Under the pieces are notes generated by a model. That model was given only the letters and a program-made list of their open reading frames with translations, did no database searches and was not told the DNA's origin. This document shows positions 8,996 to 17,823 of a stretch of DNA of 64,000 nt, piece by piece. Source of the stretch: Nostoc sp. 'Peltigera membranacea cyanobiont' 210A (GTDB lineage: Bacteria; Cyanobacteriota; Cyanobacteriia; Cyanobacteriales; Nostocaceae). The DNA is taken from assembly GCF_002246015.1 (NCBI RefSeq), contig NZ_NOLJ01000017.1:1-64000 (forward strand), in the 5' to 3' direction. Positions within the stretch are counted from its first letter, which is position 1; each line of letters begins with the position of its first letter. The position numbers and the translations under genes are program-made.

Positions 8996-9170
8996 TCCAA
9001 TTCGCAATTCGCAATTAATAATACCCCACGCATGAATGCGTTCCGTTGAATATTGATACTACGTGTTTTGTTTCTTTTCATAATTGAAATTAGGGGCTTG
9101 TATCCCAACGGCTTAATTATCAATTACGTCCGCAATTGCGAATTGCGAACTGCGAATTGCGAATTGTTCG
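8996..9170. repeat. MITE-like inverted-repeat element with AATTCGC termini
   Basis: Iterated AATTCGC units at about 8997-9020 (CCAATTCGCAATTCGCAATT) are mirrored by iterated AATTGCG units at about 9132-9168. The two arms enclose about 110 bp that contains no gene. This looks like a small non-autonomous repeat of the kind found in Nostoc intergenic DNA. It has created an artificial upstream extension of the neighbouring open frame. Similar termini flank another element at 57497-57644. Confidence 0.6.
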
Positions 9171-9180
9171 GTCAATACAA

Positions 9181-9519
9181 TCAATCCTCTACTTCCGGCT
9201 CACCAATTGTCTTCTGTGCGCCATGACGAATATGGAGAATTCTCACCGTTGGAACAGGCTGATCTTCAAGAACCGTAAATAGAATACGATAGGTTTGTTT
9301 TCCTTGCCCGTAAAGAAGCTGACGAATTTCTTGACTAAAGAAGGCATCCTCTCGAGCGATTGGACAGCGCCGAGGCATTTCTTGCAGAGAGACGATTGCT
9401 TTAATCAGCCCTTGATACCAGAGTTGGGCGCGTTCATCTGTGGTAAACTGAGAAAAACTTAAGAATGCAGCATCCGCTTCGGCTTTCGCAATGCTAGAGA
9501 AATCAATGCGGTACGTCAT
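9181..9519 (-). CDS. RelE/ParE-family toxin
   Basis: A 112-aa toxin-like protein. Features typical of the fold are visible: a helix pair (SIAKAEADAAFLSF ... ERAQLWYQGLIKAI), then MPRRCPIARED, then beta strands ending in YRILFTV and VRILHIRHGAQ. RelE members cleave ribosome-bound mRNA, while ParE members target gyrase. The RHGA-type C-terminal strand with a conserved arginine and histidine fits either. The start overlaps the antitoxin stop by four bases (ATGA). Such pairs stabilise plasmids. Confidence 0.85.
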   Translation of the reverse strand: MTYRIDFSSIAKAEADAAFLSFSQFTTDERAQLWYQGLIKAIVSLQEMPRRCPIAREDAFFSQEIRQLLYGQGKQTYRILFTVLEDQPVPTVRILHIRHGAQKTIGEPEVED

Positions 9520-9770
9520 GCTTCAAGAGACAATCCATATTTCTGATTTTGTTCAGCAATGAAGTCCTCTAAACTCGAAAACTGTCCTTGCTCAAAATCA
9601 TCAAGCCCACGTTGGATTCCCTTTAAAGCCTCAAAAAAATCTTGATCGTCCAAACTCAGTCCTAAAGTCAGCACCGCTAGCGCCATTTGCGAAATATCTT
9701 GTCCAGTACTTTCAGCACGCTGTCGCAGCAGTGCCTCAACTTTCGGTGGCAGATCAAGTGTAATGGACAT
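9516..9770 (-). CDS. Antitoxin of the RelE/ParE pair
   Basis: I place the start at ATG 9770, giving 84 aa beginning MSITLDLPPKVEALLRQRAE. A longer frame to 9869 reads unlike protein and crosses the promoter. The N-terminus (SITLDLPPKVEALLRQRA, then DISQMALAVLT) has the strand-helix-helix shape of ribbon-helix-helix or plasmid-stability antitoxins, and the acidic C-terminus (DDFEQGQFSSLEDFIAEQ) would wrap the toxin. It precedes the toxin with a four-base overlap, the usual order. The RHH part probably autorepresses the operon. Confidence 0.8.
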   Translation of the reverse strand: MSITLDLPPKVEALLRQRAESTGQDISQMALAVLTLGLSLDDQDFFEALKGIQRGLDDFEQGQFSSLEDFIAEQNQKYGLSLEA

Positions 9771-9800
9771 TGTGAGTTTTCCGAGCGTGATACTGGTTTT

Positions 9801-9806
9801 ATTATA
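9801..9806 (-). promoter_or_regulatory. -10 box of the toxin-antitoxin operon
   Basis: A perfect TATAAT on the minus strand, about 31 bp upstream of the antitoxin ATG at 9770. No consensus -35 box is visible at the expected distance, which fits an activator-independent cyanobacterial type 2 promoter. Its position inside the longer version of the reading frame supports the shorter start. Confidence 0.5.
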
Positions 9807-9929
9807 GCGATGCCTGCTCTGGGCTATTCGGTGTCGCACCTCATAGATTGGGTAAAGCGGACTGCTCAAGTATCGATTTAATCGGGCGATCGCAGACTTG
9901 GAGGCAGTGATAGAGTATCTGGGACATTG

Positions 9930-9986
9930 ACACTCTCTTGACTGCGAAACTAACGCAAGCGCTCGGTTTCACAGTCAGGAGAGTGT
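9930..9986 (-). terminator. Long hairpin at the 3' end of the helicase gene
   Basis: A 21-bp stem (9930-9950 with 9966-9986) has only two non-Watson-Crick positions, both G-T, and a 15-nt loop. It touches the stop codon of the helicase gene. There is no T-run after it on the minus strand, so it may act as a Rho-independent-like barrier, an mRNA 3' stabiliser, or be a small palindromic repeat. Confidence 0.55.
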
Positions 9987-12574
9987 TAAACATCAGGTGT
10001 AGCGATCGCATCTAACAACAGTAATCCCATTTGCTTTAATAAAGCAGTGTTACCATCAGGGCAACCATGTTGAATTAGGCACTTGGCACAGCCAGTATCA
10101 CAATTACAATCCTGTGCGATCGCCTTAGCAGCACTAGCAAGTTTTGGCAAATGCTTAAACACAGCTTCAGCCGCACCATTACCACCATCACTGGTATCAT
10201 AGAAATAGCCTGTGTAATTGTTATTTTCCCCTAACTCCTTCACTACTGTAAAATTCACCTGTTTTAGATCAACTCTAGCCACCAGCTGCAACGCTCTCAT
10301 AATTTGATGCCCAAAGCTGTGGATAGCAATCAAGGTACTGGAATATTCCCACAACTGTTGATAGCCCGGTGGAATCGGTTCTCCACTGCGGGTTAAATTG
10401 GTTCTAGTTTCTTTGGCATTGTGCTGGAGGTATTCCCGCGCACTTGAGTTAATCGCTACTTTGACCATTGGTGCTGAAAATTGAGTACGGAAAGGCTGCT
10501 CAAATTTTTCTTCTGACAGGGTTTTCACAATTACAGCTTTGCGTGTGAGTTTGCTACAAAGCGGACAACGATGTTCTTTAGGTAGCAGCTCTTTGTAGTT
10601 AAGACACCGCTTGTTCAAACAAGTCTGCTCATAGATTTGGGTCATTAAACTGTAACCACTGGTAATGTGTTTAACTTCACCAAAACTAAGTTCCAGGGTT
10701 AAGTATTCCTGACAGTCATCAACTTCACTGACTTGAGAAAACAGCAATGGTAACTTCACCCGATCAGTTAGCACTGTTAGGCTACTGGTTTCTGATTCCG
10801 TAACTGCAACTGTAAACAGTGAGCTATCTGCTGTCTGTTTTAAAATTGCTTGCTTGCTGTTCAAGTCAAGGGAGATGCACTGATAAGTCAGCATTCGTCC
10901 ATTGGCATCTTGTCGTTTGTAGATGGCTTGGGGATGGACTTCTCGGTGAGCAATATCTTCTGAGATTTCCTCTAGTTCTTCCCCAGATTCTGCATCTACT
11001 AGCTTGATGGTAGTTTGGGATAAGCCACCCCGAAAGTTAACATCTTTATGGGGATAACCCTTTGCCCACAATCCATTACGACCTTTATTTAGATGCCCTT
11101 GGGCTAACAGGAGTTTTGCTACCTCGTAAGCTGCTGTGCCAAAGTAGTGCTTTATTTTATTAGTAGGAATACCAGTTTCTGCGGCTGCACACATCAAATG
11201 TTTAGCAGCAAAGATGGGATATTCGTCATTAAAGAATACTTCCTCAGCTTCTGGCGATACCAGCATTTCTGGATGTTCTGCTACATAGCAGTCAATGGGA
11301 TTGAGAGCATTGGGAAGCAGCACTGTCAGTCCAGACTGAGAACGTCCGGCGCGGCCACTGCGTTGCTGGTATGCCATTTTGGAACCAGGCCAGCCACGCA
11401 AAATGCAACATTCTAATTCTGGTAGGTCAATTCCAGCTTCTAATGCTTCTGTGGCAATAATCCACTTGATCGTGCCAGACTGGAGTTGGTCAACTACTTC
11501 TGCCCGACGCTCAGAAGTTATGCCACTGTAGAAGGCGGCTACTTGGTTTGATTTGAGTAATTCTGTTAGTTCCCGCACGCTGCGACGGGAGTTACAAAAG
11601 GCGATACCTGATTTACCTTGATTGAGCAAAAATTGAATAATCCGAGCGGTATCACCAGTCAAATTGTAACTGGGCTGAGTGATAATTATTTGTCTAGATG
11701 GTGAAGCGGCTCCACTTTTGCGAATCCAAATTAGGGGTTTGGGGTTGAGTTTAGTTGGTTTTAAACCGGAGATTTTCAGAGCCAGTTGTTTAGGATTACC
11801 ACAAGTGGCACTCAGGAAGATAAATTGCAGTTTCTTGGAGTCACCACCGTAATGATCTACTGCTAGTTTAATGCGACGAATCAGCCAGGACATATTTGCG
11901 CCATAGCTGCCTGATAGGGTGTGAGCTTCGTCAAGCAGTATATAGCGTAATCGCTGATAAAAGTTTGCCCAATGCGCGGATTTCCAGGCTTGCTTGAGTT
12001 GAAAGTGGATTAATTCTGGAGTGACACCTAAAATATGCGGTTCACTCTTGAGGATTTGTTCTCGTTTTTCTGATTTGACATCTCCCGTGATCATTGCCAG
12101 TATAGGTCTGGATTGTGTTGGTATGGTAGAGAGTAGTTCAGAGATTTTGTGGAACTGGTCTAGCGCCAATGCTCGTAGTCCATAAAATGCTAATGCTCGA
12201 TGTTCTTGATTTATACAACCTTCCAGAATGGCGGGGTATGTGCTGAGAGTTTTGCCACTGGCTGTGGGAGAGGTGAGGATTAAACTTTTACCTTGTCTAA
12301 TTGCTTGTAAGGCTTGAAGTTGGTGAGAGTAAAGTTGGGTGATTCCTAATGATTGAAGTGCTTTAATTAATTTATTTGGTAGGTCATTAGGGATATTTTT
12401 CAGATTAGGTTCTATGGCAGGGATAGTCTGTTGCCAGAGTAAATCTTCACCTAGAAATTCAGCAATATCTGTTGGTTCAGTAGGATGGTTATTTGAGTTG
12501 GAATATTCTGTAATGGGTGTACTAGGTGGTGTCCAAAAGCTTTGTAGCAGGGCATTATAGTTGGGCGTGGTCAT
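9986..12574 (-). CDS. MrfA/Hrq1-like SF2 helicase with C-terminal zinc-binding DUF1998 region
   Basis: An 862-aa ATP-dependent helicase. A Q-like motif (YSHQLQALQAI) is followed by Walker A TSPTASGKT near 101-109, DEAH box LLDEAH, SAT motif (IFLSATCGNP) and motif VI QQRSGRAGR. The C-terminal region has a zinc-ribbon-like set (CLNKRC ... CPLC) and the four-cysteine signature CNCDTGCAKCLIQHGCP that marks the MrfA/DUF1998 helicases. Bacterial MrfA acts with MrfB in mitomycin-lesion repair, and DUF1998 helicases also occur in phage-defence loci. No MrfB exonuclease is adjacent. The gene is divergent from the DUF4238 gene. Confidence 0.85.
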   Translation of the reverse strand: MTTPNYNALLQSFWTPPSTPITEYSNSNNHPTEPTDIAEFLGEDLLWQQTIPAIEPNLKNIPNDLPNKLIKALQSLGITQLYSHQLQALQAIRQGKSLILTSPTASGKTLSTYPAILEGCINQEHRALAFYGLRALALDQFHKISELLSTIPTQSRPILAMITGDVKSEKREQILKSEPHILGVTPELIHFQLKQAWKSAHWANFYQRLRYILLDEAHTLSGSYGANMSWLIRRIKLAVDHYGGDSKKLQFIFLSATCGNPKQLALKISGLKPTKLNPKPLIWIRKSGAASPSRQIIITQPSYNLTGDTARIIQFLLNQGKSGIAFCNSRRSVRELTELLKSNQVAAFYSGITSERRAEVVDQLQSGTIKWIIATEALEAGIDLPELECCILRGWPGSKMAYQQRSGRAGRSQSGLTVLLPNALNPIDCYVAEHPEMLVSPEAEEVFFNDEYPIFAAKHLMCAAAETGIPTNKIKHYFGTAAYEVAKLLLAQGHLNKGRNGLWAKGYPHKDVNFRGGLSQTTIKLVDAESGEELEEISEDIAHREVHPQAIYKRQDANGRMLTYQCISLDLNSKQAILKQTADSSLFTVAVTESETSSLTVLTDRVKLPLLFSQVSEVDDCQEYLTLELSFGEVKHITSGYSLMTQIYEQTCLNKRCLNYKELLPKEHRCPLCSKLTRKAVIVKTLSEEKFEQPFRTQFSAPMVKVAINSSAREYLQHNAKETRTNLTRSGEPIPPGYQQLWEYSSTLIAIHSFGHQIMRALQLVARVDLKQVNFTVVKELGENNNYTGYFYDTSDGGNGAAEAVFKHLPKLASAAKAIAQDCNCDTGCAKCLIQHGCPDGNTALLKQMGLLLLDAIATPDV

Positions 12575-12742
12575 AGTCGTAGTCTTCGCTCACTGCCCTA
12601 AAAAATCCCCCACTGGGGGAGTGATACTAAATTAGGATAATTAGTACGGAATTTGCGGTAAAAAATTGCGGTTAACACAATATCAACTAGTTAATTACCA
12701 TCTAAAATAGGAAAACTAAAATTACACACGCAAATATTATAA

Positions 12743-13843
12743 ATGAGTCAACAAATAACTAAAAATCAACACTATATACCTCAGTTTCTTCTCAATCACT
12801 TTGGTTATGATGTCAAGAAAATAAAAAAGATTAACATATTTGATATGACTAGAGGTACTGTGAGATACAACCAAGCAGTGAAGGAAGTGTTTTCACAAAA
12901 TTACTTCTATGACAAAGATAATTCAGTTGAAAACTTACTTTGTAATCATATTGAAGCTCCTGTTGCTGTAGTTATAAATAAAATTGTCAATGGGCAATTT
13001 AGCATATCAAAAGAAGATACCCCGACACTACTCAGGTTTATTTCAGTCCTTTTATTCCGTACACCTGAAGCAAGAAAAAAAACACTTTCATTTATCGACT
13101 CTTTCTTTAATTCAGTATTTGAAAAATTGTTAAGCTTAAACGGTTATGACACAAATGATCCGGGTAAAGTATTGATAGATGCAAGTAATCTAGTTTCTCT
13201 GATAACTATACAAGGAATAATTGACGCTGGATTTTTGGTGGATCTGGATTTTCACATAATCCAAAATAACACTACATCCGAGTTTTGTATATCAGATCAT
13301 CCTGCTTTTATGTATAACTGGTTTTATAAAGATTTAGATCATCCAGCTATAACTAGCTTGACTGCACGAGGCTTACAAATTTTCCTGCCATTATCGCCAA
13401 AATTATTAATTTGCTTATATGATCCAGAGGTCTACAAATATGGCAATAAGAATTCAGCTATAACCACTATTAATAGTGCAGATGATATTACGATACTTAA
13501 CTCATTTCAGATTATGAGTGCAGAATCAATAATAGGTTTTCGTGAAAAAAATAGTGAGGCTGGTTTAAAAGAGCTTTATAGAAAATATAAAAATGTAAAA
13601 ATATATGAGCACGAAAGTTATATAGTAGAAGAAAAACATATTGAAAATGGAGAGCTTAAAACCATTCATCTTACACTTACCAAACAAACTAAACTTTCAA
13701 AGATGCCTTCATTTGTGAAAATAAAGAAAAAATCTAAAAATGATACTTTTAATTTTTGTGAAAGAAACCCTACTCTTTCTGCCCTTCACCAAAATTATAG
13801 AGAGCAGGTTTTAAAGGAGAAAAGAAACGTTGTTAATTTATAA
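12743..13843 (+). CDS. DUF4238 family protein
   Basis: A 366-aa protein with the family hallmark near the N-terminus, NQHYIPQFLLNHF, followed by VFSQNYFYDKDNSVEN and EFCISDHPAF. DUF4238 proteins are widespread in bacteria, often as isolated accessory genes. Their activity is not established to my knowledge. The lysine-rich C-terminus (VKIKKKSKND) may bind nucleic acid. The coding sequence is more AT-rich than its neighbours, which suggests recent acquisition. It is transcribed divergently from the helicase across a 168-bp AT-rich gap. Confidence 0.8.
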   Translation: MSQQITKNQHYIPQFLLNHFGYDVKKIKKINIFDMTRGTVRYNQAVKEVFSQNYFYDKDNSVENLLCNHIEAPVAVVINKIVNGQFSISKEDTPTLLRFISVLLFRTPEARKKTLSFIDSFFNSVFEKLLSLNGYDTNDPGKVLIDASNLVSLITIQGIIDAGFLVDLDFHIIQNNTTSEFCISDHPAFMYNWFYKDLDHPAITSLTARGLQIFLPLSPKLLICLYDPEVYKYGNKNSAITTINSADDITILNSFQIMSAESIIGFREKNSEAGLKELYRKYKNVKIYEHESYIVEEKHIENGELKTIHLTLTKQTKLSKMPSFVKIKKKSKNDTFNFCERNPTLSALHQNYREQVLKEKRNVVNL

Positions 13844-14060
13844 AATAAGTTAGCAATTTGTGGGTTGAATCTATCACTAATCGTTCCTTAACCGAGATGT
13901 ATCGGGATTTTAATACTTAGATAAATAAGTCTCAAATAAGCATGGTTGTTTCAGTTTAAATACTGTAAATATTTAGGACAAAGATTGTGTTATAAACATC
14001 TTAAGCAAATTCTAATTTTGTTACTACCAATTAAAATTGAGTATTAAATGCGACTACAGC

Positions 14061-14300
14061 ATGAGATGAAACGACGTTTACTATAATTGCAGTGCTTACA
14101 GCCATCATGGTATCGACTGTGGTGATGGTACGGTCATCCACTACACGAACAGTCAGAGAAACATCTCCCGTGTTTCTCGGGCTTACTTCACATCTGGAAT
14201 AACAGTATTGGTAAAAGAGTATGGTCAGTGCGACACACCAGATATTATCATTTGGCATCTTGAAAGCAGATTAGGAGAAAAGGAATCTAATCGCCCTTAA
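14061..14300 (+). pseudogene. Remnant of an LRAT-domain (NlpC/P60-like) gene
   Basis: The frame reads M-R-stop-NDVYYNCSAYSHHGIDCGDG and continues with TVIHYTNSQRNISRVSRAYF, then VLVKEYGQCDTPD and AESRLGE-like residues. This matches LRAT-domain proteins common in cyanobacteria, in which HHGI.CGDG.VIHY holds the catalytic histidine. Codon 3 is TGA where a glycine codon (GGA) would be expected, and the frame ends before the catalytic NCEHF cysteine segment. It is therefore a dead 5' fragment. Confidence 0.65.
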
Positions 14301-14344
14301 CCAAGGGTATGCAATACTTACTGGTAATAAGGATTCAAACAAGT

Positions 14345-14577
14345 ATGACAGTATTTCAAACCACATTTGAACTTCCTAACTGGATATTACAAGGCTTAGA
14401 CAATGGAGAATATATAAGAATTGGCGGCGTTTTGAAGCTTATCTACTAGAAGTGCAACTTATCCAACAACATGGGATGAGTTTTCAAGACTGGCTTGAAT
14501 TAGCCTCTCATACAAAAGCTCAACAGCATGAGTTACAAACTATATATATTATTCCCTTACAACCACTTAATCTATAG
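14345..14577 (+). pseudogene. Decayed small ORF(s), conserved-hypothetical remnant
   Basis: From ATG 14345 a 34-aa frame reads MTVFQTTFELPNWILQGLDN, then GEYIRIGG, resembling the start of small cyanobacterial proteins of unknown function that begin with an FETTFELP-like stretch. It stops at 14449. A second frame (14422-14577) reads WRRFEAYLLEVQLIQQHG, then MSFQDWLELASHT. The break between the two frames suggests either a frameshift or a junction of two decayed genes. Confidence 0.4.
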
Positions 14578-14757
14578 CGATGTAACTATTTTTATATGGA
14601 TATAAAGTTTGCCTACTGCTAGGCATTCCTAATGAAGTTGCGGATAAGGACTTTAATTACGTATTTGGCGGCACAGATGTAAGAGGCTGAGGCTTTGGAT
14701 TTAGAGATTAAAATAGAGTTAGCAAAGGTAGGGTTTACTTGATTAGGAGATTCTCTT

Positions 14758-14982
14758 ATGAATTTACAAGAAATTATTAATTCTATTGAAAGTTTACCCA
14801 CAGAAGAACGGGACTATTTGTTTGAGTTTCTCCGTAAAAAAAAGGAGGAATCAAGAGGGGATAATTTTTGGGAAGGATTACAAAAATTTAGAAAAGTAAT
14901 CCAAAGCGAGGGAATTATCTTTAATGATGATGATTTCGCTGACTTACGAGATCGCAGTGTGGGAAGAGAAATTGATCTATGA
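14758..14982 (+). CDS. VapB-like antitoxin (orphan)
   Basis: A 74-aa helical, charged protein (IINSIESLPTEERDYLFEFL, then RKKKEES) of the type that precedes PIN-domain toxins in cyanobacteria. Its stop codon TGA overlaps an ATG (ATGA, 14979-14982) that begins MSLKYLLDT, the typical start of a VapC toxin. The toxin is destroyed after ten codons, so the antitoxin appears to be an orphan. A purine-rich GGAGATT stands 7-10 bases before its ATG. Confidence 0.6.
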   Translation: MNLQEIINSIESLPTEERDYLFEFLRKKKEESRGDNFWEGLQKFRKVIQSEGIIFNDDDFADLRDRSVGREIDL

Positions 14983-15058
14983 GCTTGAAATACTTACTTG
15001 ATACCACGTGAAATTTATGTTAGATACTAATATAATTATTAGTGAATTTGGATTTTAG
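14979..15058 (+). pseudogene. VapC (PIN-domain toxin) 5' remnant
   Basis: ATG at 14979 gives MSLKYLLDTT then TGA. A second frame from 15017 gives MLDTNIIISEFGF then TAG. Both halves match the conserved PIN start (LLDTN.I.SE, with the catalytic first aspartate). It looks as if the first strand was locally duplicated or reshuffled and the remaining 120 or so residues were lost. Confidence 0.6.
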
Positions 15059-15113
15059 ACTGAAATCAAATATACAATCCAAAATCCAAAACTCTCAGTC
15101 AACTTTATGTTGA

Positions 15114-16097
15114 TTAAGTTAACTTAAATAACCTGCTAACACTAAGAATTATTAACAGTAAATCCTTACTTGACGCTCGATGACTCGCTACCGCTCCGCT
15201 ATCAGTACCCCTCTTAATAGACATCTCCAAATCCAGCATCATAGTTACTGCCTTAGTTAAAGCATTAATGCTTGTATTTGCTACCTCCTGACGCAAATAG
15301 TAAATGCGATTAGGATTACTGATACTGCACAGTTGAGCTAATTCACTATCTTTCTTAATCCCAGAAACGATCGCAGACTTAACCCACAGCCAAGTTCTAA
15401 ACTGGGTTAGGAGAGTAGCAATAATCACCATTAATGGTTCCGATCGTGACAGTAAATCATCTAGCAGGTGCAAAACTTGATTACTTTCTCCTTGGCGAAT
15501 AGCAGATGCCAGTTGTAGGCTATTCTGAGTTTGACATGGCACTAACTCTTTTACTTCTGCAAGTTCAAGTTGTCTGCCAATACTATAGATATACAGTTTG
15601 CGTAACTCTGTCGCTGCACGGGTCATGTCGTTACCAATTGCTTCTGCTAGATATTCCACCGCATTCTTTGACAATACCAGCTTGATTTTTTTAGCCTGAG
15701 TACTGATCGCTTTCTCAATTAAATCAGTACGCCAAGGTGGTATCAATGGAAACTCAAACAACTTGGCATACTTAGCAAGATGTTTGTAAATCTTCAGCCG
15801 CTTATCTACATTGGTGGCGACAAACACCAAAATTGTGAATTCAGGCACTTGAACAAGCTGCTGCAAAGTTTCTAACTCAGTATCACCCCACTGCTTGAGG
15901 TGGCAATTTTCCACAATCACCAGTTTTTTACCACCAGTCAGGGAACGAGTGCGAGCTACGCTGATAGCTTGGTCAAGGCGATCGGCTGGAAATCGGTGAT
16001 AGCAAAGTGTGAGCCATTGAGCATCAATCTCTGCTTTGTATTGATTTAGCTGTTCCTGGATGGCGTGTTGGTCGTCACCTGTCAGCAAGACAATCAT
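15114..16097 (-). CDS. holA: DNA polymerase III delta subunit (clamp loader)
   Basis: A 327-aa protein with the HolA layout: N-terminal MIVLLTGDDQHAIQEQLNQY (start GDD-like strand), GGKKLVIVENCHLKQ, FTILVFVATNVDKRLKIYK, a lid region with EAIGNDMTRAATELRKL (conserved GNDM...EL.KL), and a C-terminal helical collar (SEPLMVIIATLLTQFRTWL). Delta opens the beta clamp during loading. The start overlaps the dnaX stop by four bases, so the two loader subunits are co-translated. The C-terminal segment (TDSGAVASHRAS) could carry a small repeat-derived stretch. The sequence is probably divergent from the chromosomal copy. Confidence 0.88.
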   Translation of the reverse strand: MIVLLTGDDQHAIQEQLNQYKAEIDAQWLTLCYHRFPADRLDQAISVARTRSLTGGKKLVIVENCHLKQWGDTELETLQQLVQVPEFTILVFVATNVDKRLKIYKHLAKYAKLFEFPLIPPWRTDLIEKAISTQAKKIKLVLSKNAVEYLAEAIGNDMTRAATELRKLYIYSIGRQLELAEVKELVPCQTQNSLQLASAIRQGESNQVLHLLDDLLSRSEPLMVIIATLLTQFRTWLWVKSAIVSGIKKDSELAQLCSISNPNRIYYLRQEVANTSINALTKAVTMMLDLEMSIKRGTDSGAVASHRASSKDLLLIILSVSRLFKLT

Positions 16098-17590
16098 GCT
16101 TTTACCCTCCCATTACTGCTCTTGTTGGCAGTTTTAATTAACACAGTCATTGGTTGTTGACTTTGGATAGCTCGTTGCAGCATTTTAGCGATCGCCTCTT
16201 TACTACTTTCAAACTTATTCAAGTAAGCTGGTGTAACCTCTAAAATTGCCTTGTCACCTTGCAATTTAACAAGATTTGCATGAGCCAACAGCTTTTGATT
16301 GCTGGGTTTAGCTGTATCTATCACAGAAAGCCAAATTTGAGCCAGGTTAGTAGTCTGGGCTGCAACTGCTGGTAACAATTTGTCATCTACAGGTTTAGCT
16401 GTCACCTTGTTTGTAGTGTATACTCCAACTGTTGGTAGCAACTTGCCGTCATGGACAGGTTTAGCAGTTAGCGTCTTGGTTGCACTGACAGGCAATAAAC
16501 TGGGTATCAGGTTCAGTAAGCAAACTTCTAGCCACACAGCAGCATTTACTGTGTACCGCAGATAGTTTTCTGCTTTTTGTAACTCTGCTAGAGACAAGTT
16601 AAGCGTCTCGAAATTCCAGTGATTTGCTAAAACCTTGAGTTGAGCATAGCTAACACAACCAGTCAGCAGGGATTGCTCTTTGGGTGCAGACTTGATAATC
16701 AGTAAATCTCGGTATGTTTGCAGTAAGTTAGAGAGAATCAATTTGGGCGTTTTACCAGAATCTACTAAAACTCTTGCTACTTGCAGCAAGTTAAAGGTGT
16801 TGTTGGTGGATATTGCCTGTAAAATTGACATTAATTCTGTTTCTGTCACACCACCAGCGATTTCCATGACATGATTAGCAGTGATATCTTCATCTAAAAG
16901 ACTCACCTGACCCAGTAATTGCAGTGCATCCCGCAATCCACCATCGCTGAGTTTTGCGATCGCTGTCAGTGCCTCCTCATCAATAGAAATAGATTCTGCA
17001 TCTGCTACAATACCGAGGTGCTGCACAATTGCCTGAACAGACAAAGTGCGGAAATTAAACACCTGACAACGGCTGACAATGGTAGGTAACACCTTGTGCA
17101 GTTCTGTTGTGCAGAGAATGAAAACAACATGAGGTGGCGGTTCTTCAATACACTTGAGTAAAGCATTGAAGGCGTTACCGGTTAGACAATGGCACTCATC
17201 GAGAATAAAAATTCGGTAACGTCCTGCAACAGGTGCTAAGGTACTCCGCTCAATTAAAGCACGGGCATCATCTACACCATTATTAGAAGCAGCATCAATT
17301 TCACTGACATCTAGGCTATTACTGGTTTCAATTGAACGGCAGGATTGACAAATACCACAAGGTTGGTCAGTTGGTTTTTTAGTGTTGAGGCAATTGAGGG
17401 ATTTAGCAAATATCCGAGCAGTTGAGGTTTTACCTGTGCCTCTAGAACCTGTAAACAAATAAGCTGGTGCAATTTGCAGGTATTTGACAGCATTAGTCAG
17501 AGCAGTTTTGATGTAGGGCTGTCCAACTAATTCGGCTATTGTCTGGGGTCTATATTTTTGATGTAGGGCGACTGTAGACATAGGATTCAT
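16094..17590 (-). CDS. dnaX: DNA polymerase III gamma/tau subunit (clamp loader ATPase)
   Basis: A 498-aa clamp-loader ATPase. The N-terminus is LHQKYRPQTIAELVGQPYIK, Walker A GSRGTGKTS lies near residue 50, four zinc-binding cysteines follow (LNCLN...CGICQSC), Walker B is FILDECHC, and the sensor/arginine-finger motif is IVSRCQVF. Domain III follows, then a short low-complexity linker with repeated TAKPV.D.KLLP units (about 375-410) and a compact C-terminal domain. That tail is shorter than in full tau proteins. It forms an operon with holA. No delta-prime or DNA polymerase gene is in the window. Confidence 0.92.
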   Translation of the reverse strand: MNPMSTVALHQKYRPQTIAELVGQPYIKTALTNAVKYLQIAPAYLFTGSRGTGKTSTARIFAKSLNCLNTKKPTDQPCGICQSCRSIETSNSLDVSEIDAASNNGVDDARALIERSTLAPVAGRYRIFILDECHCLTGNAFNALLKCIEEPPPHVVFILCTTELHKVLPTIVSRCQVFNFRTLSVQAIVQHLGIVADAESISIDEEALTAIAKLSDGGLRDALQLLGQVSLLDEDITANHVMEIAGGVTETELMSILQAISTNNTFNLLQVARVLVDSGKTPKLILSNLLQTYRDLLIIKSAPKEQSLLTGCVSYAQLKVLANHWNFETLNLSLAELQKAENYLRYTVNAAVWLEVCLLNLIPSLLPVSATKTLTAKPVHDGKLLPTVGVYTTNKVTAKPVDDKLLPAVAAQTTNLAQIWLSVIDTAKPSNQKLLAHANLVKLQGDKAILEVTPAYLNKFESSKEAIAKMLQRAIQSQQPMTVLIKTANKSSNGRVKA

Positions 17591-17823
17591 TAACCTTAAT
17601 TTGTCGCCCTTACCCCTGTTAAGGGGGTGTAATTTTGAATCCTAAATAGGCTGATTTGCTAAATTACAGTAAGATTTACCGATACCAGAAGTTGAGTACA
17701 CCTAATTATTTAAACGTTGAAACAGGTGGAGAAGTTTATGGAATTTACAACCGAGCTATAGTAATTTTAAAATTCATATCCTCGGCTCATAAAACGCTAA
17801 TTTTATCTTTTTTACCTGCCTCC

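Noticed and set aside
8908-9123. Upstream extension of the 218-aa gene
   Set aside because: Encoded by the inverted-repeat element and reads unlike protein; ATG 8907 is a better start.
9771-9869. Upstream extension of the antitoxin
   Set aside because: Crosses a perfect TATAAT and has no similarity to antitoxins; ATG 9770 fits the family.
14031-14258. 75-aa open frame on the - strand
   Set aside because: Antisense shadow of the LRAT-domain remnant, whose protein-level signal is on the + strand.
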